Shown here: one piece after another, positions 16,243 to 24,232 of the stretch
Numbering within the stretch: position 1 is the stretch's first letter
How the letters are laid out: each line of letters opens with the position of its first letter
Source of the DNA: Mycolicibacterium chubuense NBB4
GTDB taxonomy: Bacteria > Actinomycetota > Actinomycetes > Mycobacteriales > Mycobacteriaceae
Direction: 5' to 3'
Assembly: GCF_000266905.1 (NCBI RefSeq)
Contig: NC_018027.1
Location: 5,394,001-5,458,000 of the forward strand
DNA length: 64,000 nt
Translations under genes and position numbers: made by a program
The notes under the pieces: generated by a model
What the model saw: only the letters and a program-made list of their open reading frames with translations
The model's database searches: none
What the model was told of the DNA's origin: nothing

Positions 16243-17319
16243 TCAGTCCCGGGTCAATTCCTCGGCGATGACGGCGACGAACGCGTCGACGTCGGCGTCG
16301 GTGGTGTCCCACGCGGTCATCCAGCGGACCTCGCCGCGGGCGCGGTTCCAGTCGTAGAACCGCACCCGCTCCCGGATCCGGTCGGCCGCGCCGGTGGGCA
16401 GCGTCGCGAAGATCGCGTTCGCGGGGCTGTCCTGGGTGAAGGCGAGGCCCGGCAGCATGCCGCGGGCCACGCCGTCCTCGAGCCGGGACCGCAGCCGCTG
16501 CGTCATCGCGTTGGCGTGCGCCGCGCTGCGCAGCCCGAGGTCGTCGTCGAACAGCGCGAGCAACTGCGCCGAGGCGAACCGCATCTTGCTCGACAGCTGC
16601 ATCGTCATCTTGCGCAGGTACACCAGTCCGGTGACCCGCTCGGGCGCGAGCACGACGACCGCTTCGGCGCCCAGGCATCCGTTCTTCGTCCCACCGAGGC
16701 TGACGACGTCCACACCCGCATCGGCGGTGAACGCACCGAAGGGCACACCGAGGGCGGCCGCCGCGTTCCACAGCCGGGCGCCGTCCATGTGCACGGCCAT
16801 ACCGTGTGCGTGGGCGAACTCCGCGATGGCCGACACCTCGGCCGGGGTGTACAGCGTGCCCATCTCGGTGGTCTGCGTGATGCTCACGGCGAGGGGCTGC
16901 GCGCGGTGCTCGTCGCCCCACCCCCAGGCTTCCCGTGCGATCAGCTCCGGGGTGAGCTTGCCGTCGGGAGTGGGCACGGTCAGCAGCTTGATGCCGGTCA
17001 TCCGTTCCGGCGCACCCGCTTCGTCGGTGTTGATGTGCGCCGTGGCCGCCGCGACGACGGCGCCCCAGCGCGGCAGCACACCGGTCAGCGCGACGACGTT
17101 CGCGCCGGTCCCGTTGAACACGGGATAGGTCTCGGCGGCCGGACCGAAGTGCTCGCGGACCACCTGCTGCAGCCGCGCGGTGTAGACGTCGTCGCCGTAG
17201 GCCACCTCGTGCCCGCCGTTGGCGGTGGCCAGCGCGGCGAGCACCTCCGGATGCGCGCCGGCGTAGTTGTCGCTGGCGAAGGTGCGCCGGGCCGGGTCGT
17301 GCAACGAGAAGACAGTCAC
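16243..17319 (-). CDS. low-specificity L-threonine aldolase (PLP-dependent beta-eliminating lyase family)
   Basis: 358 residues of fold type I. DNYAGAHPEV at the start, a VHMDGARLWNAAAA segment with Asp179 for the pyridine nitrogen, and the cofactor lysine Lys212 in SLGGTKNG are the hallmarks of threonine aldolase. It cleaves L-threonine or allo-threonine to glycine and acetaldehyde in the cytoplasm. GTG 17319 has GAGGA seven bases upstream. It lies upstream of the phospholipase D gene (18 nt) and 28 nt downstream of a TetR gene, all on the minus strand. Confidence 0.9.
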   Translation of the reverse strand: MTVFSLHDPARRTFASDNYAGAHPEVLAALATANGGHEVAYGDDVYTARLQQVVREHFGPAAETYPVFNGTGANVVALTGVLPRWGAVVAAATAHINTDEAGAPERMTGIKLLTVPTPDGKLTPELIAREAWGWGDEHRAQPLAVSITQTTEMGTLYTPAEVSAIAEFAHAHGMAVHMDGARLWNAAAALGVPFGAFTADAGVDVVSLGGTKNGCLGAEAVVVLAPERVTGLVYLRKMTMQLSSKMRFASAQLLALFDDDLGLRSAAHANAMTQRLRSRLEDGVARGMLPGLAFTQDSPANAIFATLPTGAADRIRERVRFYDWNRARGEVRWMTAWDTTDADVDAFVAVIAEELTRD

Positions 17320-17347
17320 GGTCCGATCCTCGCACCGCGCCCAGACC

Positions 17348-17989
17348 TCAGTCCGCGGGCACGATGCTGGAGACGACCAGTTGCAGGTAGGGCCGGTAGA
17401 GGTCGACGCCGTCGAGGTGGCTGGCCAGGGTGACGCCGTCGTTGACCGCGAGGATGACGCGGGCCAGCGACTCGGCGGGCATGGTCAGCACCGCGCCGAG
17501 GCGCGCGACCTCCTTGCCGATGAACTCGCCGAGCGAGGCCACCGTCTCGAGCCGCTGGGCGGCGAGCCGCTCGCGGGCCTGTGGATTGCGCAGCAGATAC
17601 AGCGTGAGCTCGTAGTTCAGCGCGGCCCGCAGCGGGTCGCTGCCGGCGTCGCGCCACCGGCGGGCGAGCTCGTCGACGTCGAGATCGGTGATCCGGCGCA
17701 GCGACTGGATGACCTCGCTGAAGATCTCCAGGAACCGTTGTCGCTGGCGGTCGATCACCGCGAGGAACAGCTCCTCCTTCGCGCCGAAGTGCGAGTAGAT
17801 GGCGCCGCGGGTGTACCCCGCCGCATCGGCGATGTCCTCGAGCGCGGCGCCCGTGAGGCCCTTGCGCGCGAATGTCTCCTCGGCGGCGTCCAGCAGCAGG
17901 TTGCGCGTGTGCTCGAGCCGCCGCTGCCTGGTCCACCGTTCCGGCACCGGCACATCCTCCCACACCGCGGCGTCCCGACGTCTGGTCAC
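17348..17989 (-). CDS. TetR family transcriptional regulator
   Basis: 213 residues. Residues 18-65 form the TetR helix-turn-helix: LLDAAEETFARKGLTGAALEDIADAAGYTRGAIYSHFGAKEELF. The C-terminal ligand domain is typical in length, with no recognisable specificity. The GTG start overlaps the stop of the 17986 gene (GTGA), so it is co-translated with it. The pair is divergent from the Rieske oxygenase operon; palindromes at 18477-18490 and 18513-18526 in the shared region are likely operators. I infer control of the oxygenase operon. Confidence 0.9.
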   Translation of the reverse strand: MTRRRDAAVWEDVPVPERWTRQRRLEHTRNLLLDAAEETFARKGLTGAALEDIADAAGYTRGAIYSHFGAKEELFLAVIDRQRQRFLEIFSEVIQSLRRITDLDVDELARRWRDAGSDPLRAALNYELTLYLLRNPQARERLAAQRLETVASLGEFIGKEVARLGAVLTMPAESLARVILAVNDGVTLASHLDGVDLYRPYLQLVVSSIVPAD

Positions 17990-18408
17990 GGTTGCCCCGA
18001 TACCGAAAGATCCACTGCCGCAGTCTCATCGACGAGTCCGGCCATGGGGCCGGTGAGCCAGAACGATTCCTCCCCCGCGGCGGGGCCGCCGAGATCGGCA
18101 GCGGCCAGCGCATGGGTCTTGAACGCCCGCGCGGCGCTGCTGAGGCGGTGCTGGATGTGGCGCCCCGGCCCGCCCGTGCCGGGCTCCGGTTCGCTGCCGG
18201 ACAGCACGAGGCTCAGGGCGCCACCGGGCGCTTCGTCCGACGGGTGGCGCAGAGCAACCCCCAGGATCGACAGCGCCCGCGTCTGCGACGCCGTGGGCAC
18301 CGCGACGGTGACGGTCCAACCCTGGCGCACCCGGTCGCAGAGCCAGCCGCCGGCACCGCCGACCACCTCCTCCGCCGATGACGCCCGAAGGTCCAGTCGC
18401 ACAAGCAT
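17986..18408 (-). CDS. unrecognised protein co-encoded with the TetR regulator
   Basis: 140 residues from ATG 18408, chosen for the strong AAGGAG five bases upstream; the frame is open further upstream but without a ribosome binding site. The sequence mixes short strands and helices (LVRLDLRASSAEEVVGGAG, WTVTVAVPTA, ALSLVLSGSEPEPG, ending MAGLVDETAAVDLSV), and the middle is Pro/Gly-rich. No family recognised, no signal or membrane segment. The 4-nt overlap with tetR and its position opposite the Rieske operon suggest an auxiliary role in the same regulon. Confidence 0.55.
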   Translation of the reverse strand: MLVRLDLRASSAEEVVGGAGGWLCDRVRQGWTVTVAVPTASQTRALSILGVALRHPSDEAPGGALSLVLSGSEPEPGTGGPGRHIQHRLSSAARAFKTHALAAADLGGPAAGEESFWLTGPMAGLVDETAAVDLSVSGQP

Positions 18409-18476
18409 TTCGGCTCCTTGTCCGCCCGGCGGCCGGCTGCCGGCCGTGGGCACCCACTGTGATGACGACCACTTTA

Positions 18477-18490
18477 ATACATACTTGTAT
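18477..18490. promoter_or_regulatory. inverted repeat ATACA-TACT-TGTAT, likely TetR operator
   Basis: ATACA (18477-18481) and TGTAT (18486-18490) are perfect complements around a 4-nt spacer, inside an AT-rich island unusual for this window. It lies between the divergent TetR-linked genes and the oxygenase operon. Position and symmetry suggest an operator; binding is not shown. Confidence 0.5.
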
Positions 18491-18512
18491 ATGTTCTGCA
18501 TGCGTGTATATG

Positions 18513-18526
18513 GTGACTGGCGTCAC
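18513..18526. promoter_or_regulatory. inverted repeat GTGAC-TGGC-GTCAC
   Basis: A second perfect 5-bp dyad in the same divergent promoter region, 40 nt before the oxygenase ATG. A palindromic GCATGC (18498-18503) lies between the two dyads. It could be a second TetR site or one for another regulator. Confidence 0.4.
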
Positions 18527-18565
18527 ACGGAACAGGGCCGGCACCCGACCGGCGAGGAGGCTGTC

Positions 18566-19930
18566 ATGACGCAAACGACTCGACCCGGGCACTGGGTGGA
18601 GCCCGACTCCGGCATCGGCCTGGGGCTCGAAGACATCGGCCCGGGCACCTACAACATGAACATCGCTACCGACCGCTACACCTCGCGCGACTACGCCGCG
18701 CGCGAGCGTGAGCGCATCTGGATGCGGGCCTGGCAGATCGCCGGCCGGGTCGACGAACTGCCGAAGGTCGGTGACTGGAAGCAGTACAAGATCCTGGATC
18801 AGTCCTTCGTGATCGTCCGCGGCAAGGACGAGAAGCTCCGCGGATTCGTCAACGCATGCCGGCACCGCGGCAACATTCTGTGCAACGCGCGCACGGGCAA
18901 CGCCAAGCGCGGCTTCCTCTGTCAGTACCACCTGTGGTCCTACAACCTGGAGGGCACGCTGCGCGGCGTACTGCGCGAGGAGCTCGCCGGCCAGGTCGAC
19001 AAGACGCAGAACTCGCTGTTGGAGGTGTCGGTCGACACGTTCGGCGGGTTCATCTTCCTCAATCCCGATCCGGACGCGCAGCCGCTGAGTGAGTACCTGG
19101 GACCCGAGGTCGTCGACCTGCTCGCGCCGTACCAGCTCGACCGGATGGTCACCGTGATGGATGTCCGGGAAGCGGTGGACTGCAACTGGAAAGTGGTGAT
19201 GGACGCCTTCGAGGAGGGCTACCACATCAACGGTATCCACCCGCAGCTGCTCACCGTGCTGGCGATCGACCCGGCGACGTCGCGGTACCAGTTCTTCGAC
19301 CGGCACAGCGTCGCCGTGGCGCCGTTCGAGGTGAAGGGCGCCAGCACGGAGAAGCAGATCGAGGGGATCCTGAACCTGCCGGACACCTTCCCCTCGACGG
19401 TCGCGGTCATCCCCCGCTTCCAGGAGCTCGTCGCCCAGTACCACCGCGAGGACGGCTCCGTGGAATTCCCCGACGGCATCACCGCGCGCAAGCTGCTGCA
19501 GCACGCCACCCGCGACACGCTGACCGGCATGGGTCTGGACGTCAGCGGACTCACCGACGACCAGATGAGCGACAACCAGGGCTGGGTGCTGTTCCCGAAC
19601 TACTTCATGACCGTGCGCGCCGGTGAGTGCCACGTGATCATGGCCGTGCCGCACCCGGACGGCGACCCCAACCGCTGCATCTGGCACGTCAGCAGCTACA
19701 TGTACCTGCCGGCCGAGCACGCCGACGCGTTCCGGGTCGGGCTCACCGAGGTCGACGAGCCCGGCAGCTACAAGTATTTCGAAGCGCTGCAACAGGATTA
19801 CGAGCAGATGCCGCGTCAGCAGCTCGGCCTGCGCAACAACCGACTCGACCACATGTCCCTGGTGCGCGAGGAAGTGGTCATCGCCCACTACCACTCCGTG
19901 GTGGACCGGTACCTGGCCGGCGAACTGTAG
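18566..19930 (+). CDS. Rieske non-haem iron oxygenase, alpha subunit
   Basis: 454 residues from ATG 18566 with GGCGAGGAGG just upstream. The Rieske [2Fe-2S] ligands are Cys98/His100 (NACRHRGN) and Cys119/His122 (CQYHLWSYN). The catalytic iron site is Asp213, His220 and His225 in MDAFEEGYHINGIHPQ. Length and domain order match ring-hydroxylating dioxygenase large subunits. The substrate is not readable from sequence. The next gene encodes a small NTF2-like subunit; no ferredoxin or reductase is nearby, so electron donors must come from elsewhere. Divergent from the TetR pair, which probably controls it. Confidence 0.92.
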   Translation: MTQTTRPGHWVEPDSGIGLGLEDIGPGTYNMNIATDRYTSRDYAARERERIWMRAWQIAGRVDELPKVGDWKQYKILDQSFVIVRGKDEKLRGFVNACRHRGNILCNARTGNAKRGFLCQYHLWSYNLEGTLRGVLREELAGQVDKTQNSLLEVSVDTFGGFIFLNPDPDAQPLSEYLGPEVVDLLAPYQLDRMVTVMDVREAVDCNWKVVMDAFEEGYHINGIHPQLLTVLAIDPATSRYQFFDRHSVAVAPFEVKGASTEKQIEGILNLPDTFPSTVAVIPRFQELVAQYHREDGSVEFPDGITARKLLQHATRDTLTGMGLDVSGLTDDQMSDNQGWVLFPNYFMTVRAGECHVIMAVPHPDGDPNRCIWHVSSYMYLPAEHADAFRVGLTEVDEPGSYKYFEALQQDYEQMPRQQLGLRNNRLDHMSLVREEVVIAHYHSVVDRYLAGEL

Positions 19931-19941
19931 AGGAGCACGGC

Positions 19942-20424
19942 GTGACATCGACACAGAGTGTGGAACAGGTCATCGAGGGCTACAGCGGCCGCGCCCGCAT
20001 CGTGCTGGAGTACAGCGTCGTCACCAAGCGGCTCGTGGACGCGGCGAAGGAGCCGGGATTCTCGAAGGACGGCTGGGCTCCGCTGGCCGAGTTGGTCGAC
20101 GTCGAGAACTTCGACCGGGTCGGTCCGTTCAAGGAGGTCATGACGTGGTCGGACTACGTCGACTTCCTGACCAACTGGGCGACGTCCTCGGAGTGGGAGT
20201 GCTCCTTCAAACGCGTCACCGAGGTGAACGGCACGGTCTTTCTCGAGCTCGAGGAACGAAGCCGCATCGGTGATTTCAGCAATGCCGTGAACTCGGTGTC
20301 GGTCTATGAGTTCGGCGACGACGACCGGATCCGCCACATCGACGTCTACCTGCAGATGGAACCGCCGCAGCCGGAGATGCTGAAGAGCCTCGAGGGGATC
20401 GACCTCGGCGCGCCCGAGGGATAG
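19942..20424 (+). CDS. small NTF2/SnoaL-like subunit of the Rieske oxygenase
   Basis: 160 residues from GTG 19942, with AGGAG six bases upstream and 11 nt after the alpha-subunit stop. The conserved cone-fold features are readable: a long N-terminal helix (EQVIEGYSGRARIVLEYSVV), a central segment with WSDYVDFLTNWA, and a C-terminal strand pair (GTVFLELEERSRIG, VSVYEFGDDDRIRHIDVYLQME). This is the SnoaL-like/beta-subunit-type fold that accompanies oxygenase alpha subunits. It probably stabilises or completes the oxygenase. A free-standing isomerase-like role cannot be excluded. Confidence 0.75.
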   Translation: MTSTQSVEQVIEGYSGRARIVLEYSVVTKRLVDAAKEPGFSKDGWAPLAELVDVENFDRVGPFKEVMTWSDYVDFLTNWATSSEWECSFKRVTEVNGTVFLELEERSRIGDFSNAVNSVSVYEFGDDDRIRHIDVYLQMEPPQPEMLKSLEGIDLGAPEG

Positions 20425-20495
20425 CCGACCGCCGAGCGCACGGATCGACGTTCGACGCCCTCGCCGGGCGGCGCGTTGGTACGGTGAAGCCACCT

Positions 20496-20505
20496 AAATA
20501 TACGG
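20496..20505 (+). promoter_or_regulatory. AAATATACGG box upstream of the SDR-kinase operon
   Basis: AAATATACGG, 37-46 nt before the GTG at 20542. The same 10-mer occurs in the same sense relative to the thiolase gene at 26311-26320 (reverse strand). It may be a -10 element or a TetR-family operator shared by the two arms of this catabolic cluster. Confidence 0.4.
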
Positions 20506-20541
20506 TGTCGGCGATTAGTTGGTCCGGAGGTGGCAGCCGCA

Positions 20542-21327
20542 GTGACGACGAGCTGCGAGGGCAAGGTGGCCCTCGTGACGGGCACCAGCCGCGGGTTGGG
20601 CAAGGCGATCGCCCAGCGGTTGGCCGCATCCGGCGCGACGGTCGCGCTGACCGCACGCACCGCCGAACCCGACCCGCGATACACCGGCTCGCTGCACGAG
20701 ACGCTGGCCGAGATCACCGGGCAGGGCGGGTCCGCGGTGGCGGTGGCGGCCGACCTGTCCCGGCCCGACGAACGCGAGCGGATGTTCGCGGAGGTGGTCG
20801 AGCAGGTGGGCGCCCCCGACATCCTGGTCAACAACGCGGCCGTGACCTTCCTGCGGCCGCTCGACACGTTCCCCGACAAGCGGGTTCGGCTGATGTTCGA
20901 GATGCACCTGATGGCGCCGCTGCATCTGGCCCAGCTGGCGGTTCCGGCGATGCGCGAACGCGGCCGCGGGTGGATCCTCAACGTCACGTCCGTCGCAGCA
21001 GACCTGCCCGACGGGCCGCCGTTCTCCGACTTCGACACCAGTGCCGGGTTCGGCATCTACGGCGCGGCCAAGGCCGCCTTGAACCGATTGACGAAAAGCC
21101 TTGCGGCGGAACTGTTCGCCGACGGCATCGCCGTCAACGCCGCGGCGCCCTCCCGTCCCGTCGCGACGCCGGGGGCGGGCACGCTGGACCTCGCGAAGAC
21201 CGACACCGAGGACATCGAGCTGATCACGCACACCGCGTTCACGCTGTGCACGGGCGACCCGACGACGATGACCGGCCGGATCGCGCACACACAGCCGTTC
21301 CTCCGCGAGATCGGATGGCCGTCCTGA
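20542..21327 (+). CDS. short-chain dehydrogenase/reductase
   Basis: 261 residues. GTG 20542 lies 11 nt after GGAGG (20526-20530); a GTG at 20530 overlaps that sequence and is less likely. Rossmann TGTSRGLG (residues 13-20), NNAA, and the catalytic YGAAK (Tyr and Lys separated by three residues) with an upstream Ser in NVTSVAAD are present. NAD(P)-dependent oxidation or reduction of a hydroxyl/keto group is inferred. It is the first gene of a two-gene operon with an APH-like kinase, next to a beta-oxidation operon, so an alcohol or hydroxyacyl substrate is plausible. Confidence 0.9.
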   Translation: MTTSCEGKVALVTGTSRGLGKAIAQRLAASGATVALTARTAEPDPRYTGSLHETLAEITGQGGSAVAVAADLSRPDERERMFAEVVEQVGAPDILVNNAAVTFLRPLDTFPDKRVRLMFEMHLMAPLHLAQLAVPAMRERGRGWILNVTSVAADLPDGPPFSDFDTSAGFGIYGAAKAALNRLTKSLAAELFADGIAVNAAAPSRPVATPGAGTLDLAKTDTEDIELITHTAFTLCTGDPTTMTGRIAHTQPFLREIGWPS

Positions 21328-22319
21328 GCACAGCCGTGCCACAGGACCTGCGCGAGCGCCTGGCGCGGGCGGGCGTCACGGACGTGCGGCCCATGCCCGG
21401 CGGCGCCTCGAGCCTCACCTACCGCGGCATGCTCGACGCCCGGCCGGTGGTCGTCAAGGTCGCACCGCAGGGCGTGGCCCCGGTCGGGCACCGCGACGTG
21501 CTCCGGCAGGCCCGGATGCTGCGCGCGCTGGGCCCGACGACGGTGCCGGTGCCGGGCGTCGCGCTGGAGGATCCGGGGGAACCACCGGCCCGGCCCCCGC
21601 TGTTCGCGATGTCGCTTCTCGAGGGGGACTGCGTGGAGCCCCTGTTCGACGTCGGTACCGAACTTCCGCCCGCAGAGACGGTCGCCACCCGATTTCACTC
21701 CGCGGCAACCGTGTTGGCCCGTCTGCACCGGGTGGACACCGTGGAGGCCGGTGTGGCCGGTGAGCCCGTCGTGAGCCCGCGCGACGAAATCGACCGCTGG
21801 TCACGCGCGTTGCAGACGGTCGATCCCGCGCTGGCGCCGGGATGGCGCAGCGTGCAGACGCTGCTGGAATCCTCGGTCCCCGCGCCGATGCCTCCGGTGA
21901 TCGTGCACGGCGACTTCCGCCTCGGCAATCTGCTCGTCCGCGGCACCGAGGTCACCGGCGTGATCGACTGGGAGATCTGGTCGCTCAGCGATCCGCGCAT
22001 CGACCTCGGCTGGTTCCTCGTCAACTGCGATCCGATGACGTACCGGCGGACCGGCGCGCCGGTGCCCGCGGCAGCAGACCTCATCGCGACCTACCGCGAC
22101 CAGTCCGGGGCCGAGCCCCGAGACCTGGGCTGGTTCCAGGCCCTGGCGTGCTTCAAGTCCGCCGCGACGTGGTCGCTGATCGTCAAACACAACCGGCGCC
22201 GGACGGTACCCGACCCGGGAGTCGAGGCGATGGCGGGTGCGCTGCCCGGGCTGCTGGACCGCGCCCGGCACTTCACCGCGGCAGCACGCCGCGCAGAAAG
22301 AGGTCGACCGCGTACGTGA
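21315..22319 (+). CDS. phosphotransferase family protein (APH/ACAD10-like kinase)
   Basis: 334 residues from ATG 21315, overlapping the SDR stop by 13 nt. The aminoglycoside-phosphotransferase fold shows the ATP lysine in VVVKVAPQ (Lys48), the Brenner motif HGDFRLGN with Asp200 and Asn205, and the metal-binding IDWE (Asp218). Homologues stand next to acyl-CoA dehydrogenases in actinobacteria and form the N-terminal kinase of mammalian ACAD10/11, which phosphorylate hydroxy-fatty acyl chains. That suits the neighbouring acyl-CoA dehydrogenase gene. Antibiotic modification is a less likely role. Its last 47 nt overlap the end of the convergent TetR gene. Confidence 0.88.
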   Translation: MAVLSTAVPQDLRERLARAGVTDVRPMPGGASSLTYRGMLDARPVVVKVAPQGVAPVGHRDVLRQARMLRALGPTTVPVPGVALEDPGEPPARPPLFAMSLLEGDCVEPLFDVGTELPPAETVATRFHSAATVLARLHRVDTVEAGVAGEPVVSPRDEIDRWSRALQTVDPALAPGWRSVQTLLESSVPAPMPPVIVHGDFRLGNLLVRGTEVTGVIDWEIWSLSDPRIDLGWFLVNCDPMTYRRTGAPVPAAADLIATYRDQSGAEPRDLGWFQALACFKSAATWSLIVKHNRRRTVPDPGVEAMAGALPGLLDRARHFTAAARRAERGRPRT

Positions 22320-22917
22320 GATGCCGCCGCTCGTCCTTGCGGCTGCGGTAGATGCCGAAGTCGGCGAGACGGGCGGGGAATCCCTCCACCATCGCCAGGA
22401 AGTGCTCGGCGACCAGCTCGACGTCGTCGACCACGGCGGTGCCGGCGTCGACGTGGCGCGCCAGCAGGTCCATCACCTGGCGCTGTCGGCTGGCCCATTC
22501 GAATGACTGTGCACTGGAGGCGAATTCGGGGAAGCGGTGTGCTTCGCCGCGGGCGATGCGATGCAGCCTCACCATGTCCGGATCGAGCGCGCGGCGCAGC
22601 GCACCCCGGCCGATCGCCATCAGCGCCGACCGCAGGTCGCCGCCGTCGATCTCGGGGATCGTGTCGTTCTCGACCGCCCGGGTGAACGCCCAGGGGATGG
22701 CGTCGAGGAACACCGACCGCTTGTCCGGATACCGCGCGTAGAGGGTCCGCTTCGTGATCCCCGCGGCTTCGGCGATCGCCTCCATCGTCGTCGCGTCGTA
22801 GCCCTTCTCCAGGAAGGTCGCGACGGCCGCCTCCCGCACCTGGTGGCGCAGCGCGGCCGACTCGGCCTGTGTCGGTCGCCCCCTGCGGGTCCGCACCGGC
22901 CGAGCCTGCTCAGTCAC
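22273..22917 (-). CDS. TetR family regulator at the end of the acyl-CoA catabolic operon
   Basis: 214 residues. Helix-turn-helix region: VREAAVATFLEKGYDATTMEAIAEAAGITKRTLYARYPDKRSVF (about residues 26-70). The C-terminal ligand domain is Arg-rich with no cue to its effector. It starts 12 nt after the acyl-CoA dehydrogenase stop, so it is the last gene of the thiolase-hydratase-dehydrogenase operon, and it overlaps the convergent kinase gene by 47 nt. An autoregulated local repressor for both arms of the cluster is the obvious inference, with the AAATATACGG boxes as candidate sites. Confidence 0.92.
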   Translation of the reverse strand: MTEQARPVRTRRGRPTQAESAALRHQVREAAVATFLEKGYDATTMEAIAEAAGITKRTLYARYPDKRSVFLDAIPWAFTRAVENDTIPEIDGGDLRSALMAIGRGALRRALDPDMVRLHRIARGEAHRFPEFASSAQSFEWASRQRQVMDLLARHVDAGTAVVDDVELVAEHFLAMVEGFPARLADFGIYRSRKDERRHLTYAVDLFLRGVLPR

Positions 22918-22929
22918 GGGATCTCCTCG

Positions 22930-24228
22930 TCAGGTGCGGGGAATGCCCGCGAGCCGGTCGGCGAACTTCCGCTCGGCGGCCTCCCGTAACCGCAGCAGGT
23001 GCTCGGACGGAAAGGCGTCGGGCGCCGGCTCGACATTCTTGAGCAGCAGCCGCGCCAACGTCACCTTGTGCACCTCGGTCGGGCCGTCGGCCAGGCCCAG
23101 CACGAACGACTCCGTCAGGTACTGCACGAACGGCATCTCGTGGGAGGTGCCCAGCGAGCCGTGGATCTGCAGGGCCCGGGCAGCCACGTCGTGCAGCACC
23201 TTCTGCATCATCGCCTTGACCGCCGAGATGTCGGCGCGCACCGCCTTGTAGTCGTTGTATCGATCGATCTTCCAGGCGGTCTGCAGGGTGAGCAGCCGGA
23301 ACGCCTCGATCTCCATCCAGGAGTCGGCGATCATCTCCTGCACCATCTGCTTGTCGGCCAGCACCGATCCCTGGGTGTGGCGCGACACCGCACGCTCGGC
23401 GATCATGTCGAAGATCCGGCGCACCAGCCCCACCGTGCGCATCGCGTGATGGATGCGGCCGCCGCCGAGCCGCGTCTGGGCGACGACGAACGCTCCCCCG
23501 CGGGGACCGAGCATGTGGTCGGCGGGCACGCGGACGTCCTGGTAGCGCACGTACCCCTCGCGACCGCCCCCGCCGAGCGGCTGGTATCCCAGCCCCACGT
23601 CGCGCAGCACGTTGATGCCGGGGGTGTCACCCGGCACGACGAACATCGAATAGCGTTCGTACGGAGGCGCTTCCGGGTCGGTCATCGCCATGACGATGAT
23701 GAAGGACGCCATCGACGCGAACGACGAGTACCACTTCTCGCCGTTGATGACCCAGTGGTCGCCGTCGGGAACCGCGGTGGTGGTGAAGACCTTCGGATCG
23801 GCGCCGCCGTGCGGCTCGGTCATCGAGAAGCAGGAGATGATGCGGTTGTCGAGCAGCGGCTCGAGGTAGCGCTCCTTCAGTTCCGGTGTGCCGTAATGGG
23901 CCAGGATCTCGCTGTTGCCCGAATCGGGTGCCTGGGAGCCGAAGACGATCGGCGCGCACTCGGAGCGGCCGAGGATCTCGTTGAGCAGCGCGAGCTTGAC
24001 CTGCCCGTAGCCGGGCCCGCCCAGGTGCGGTCCGAGGTGGGTGGCCCACAGGCCGCGCTCCTTGACGGCCTGCTGCAGTGGCGGGATCAGCGCCCGGCGC
24101 ACGGGGTCGTCGAGGTCGTGCGATTCCTTGACGACGTAGTCGACGGGTTCGCATTCGCTGCGCACGAACTCGTCGACCCACTCGAGTTGCCGCGCCCACT
24201 GCGGGTCGGTGGAGAAGTCCCACGCCAT
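22930..24228 (-). CDS. acyl-CoA dehydrogenase (FadE-like)
   Basis: 432 residues from ATG 24228, four nt after the hydratase stop. Typical flavin/substrate segments: FSMTEPHGGADP, NGEKWYSS, RGGAFVVAQTRLGGGRIHHAMRTVG and the C-terminal QIHGSLGTSHEMPF...ADGPTEVH. The RxxQIHGS-type motif and the length fit the larger ACAD11-like subgroup, which oxidises long or modified acyl chains. Uses FAD and an electron-transfer flavoprotein. In an operon with enoyl-CoA hydratase and thiolase, so it supplies the first step of a beta-oxidation-like cycle. Partnered in context with the APH-like kinase at 21315, as in ACAD10/11. Confidence 0.92.
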   Translation of the reverse strand: MAWDFSTDPQWARQLEWVDEFVRSECEPVDYVVKESHDLDDPVRRALIPPLQQAVKERGLWATHLGPHLGGPGYGQVKLALLNEILGRSECAPIVFGSQAPDSGNSEILAHYGTPELKERYLEPLLDNRIISCFSMTEPHGGADPKVFTTTAVPDGDHWVINGEKWYSSFASMASFIIVMAMTDPEAPPYERYSMFVVPGDTPGINVLRDVGLGYQPLGGGGREGYVRYQDVRVPADHMLGPRGGAFVVAQTRLGGGRIHHAMRTVGLVRRIFDMIAERAVSRHTQGSVLADKQMVQEMIADSWMEIEAFRLLTLQTAWKIDRYNDYKAVRADISAVKAMMQKVLHDVAARALQIHGSLGTSHEMPFVQYLTESFVLGLADGPTEVHKVTLARLLLKNVEPAPDAFPSEHLLRLREAAERKFADRLAGIPRT

Positions 24229-24232
24229 CAGG

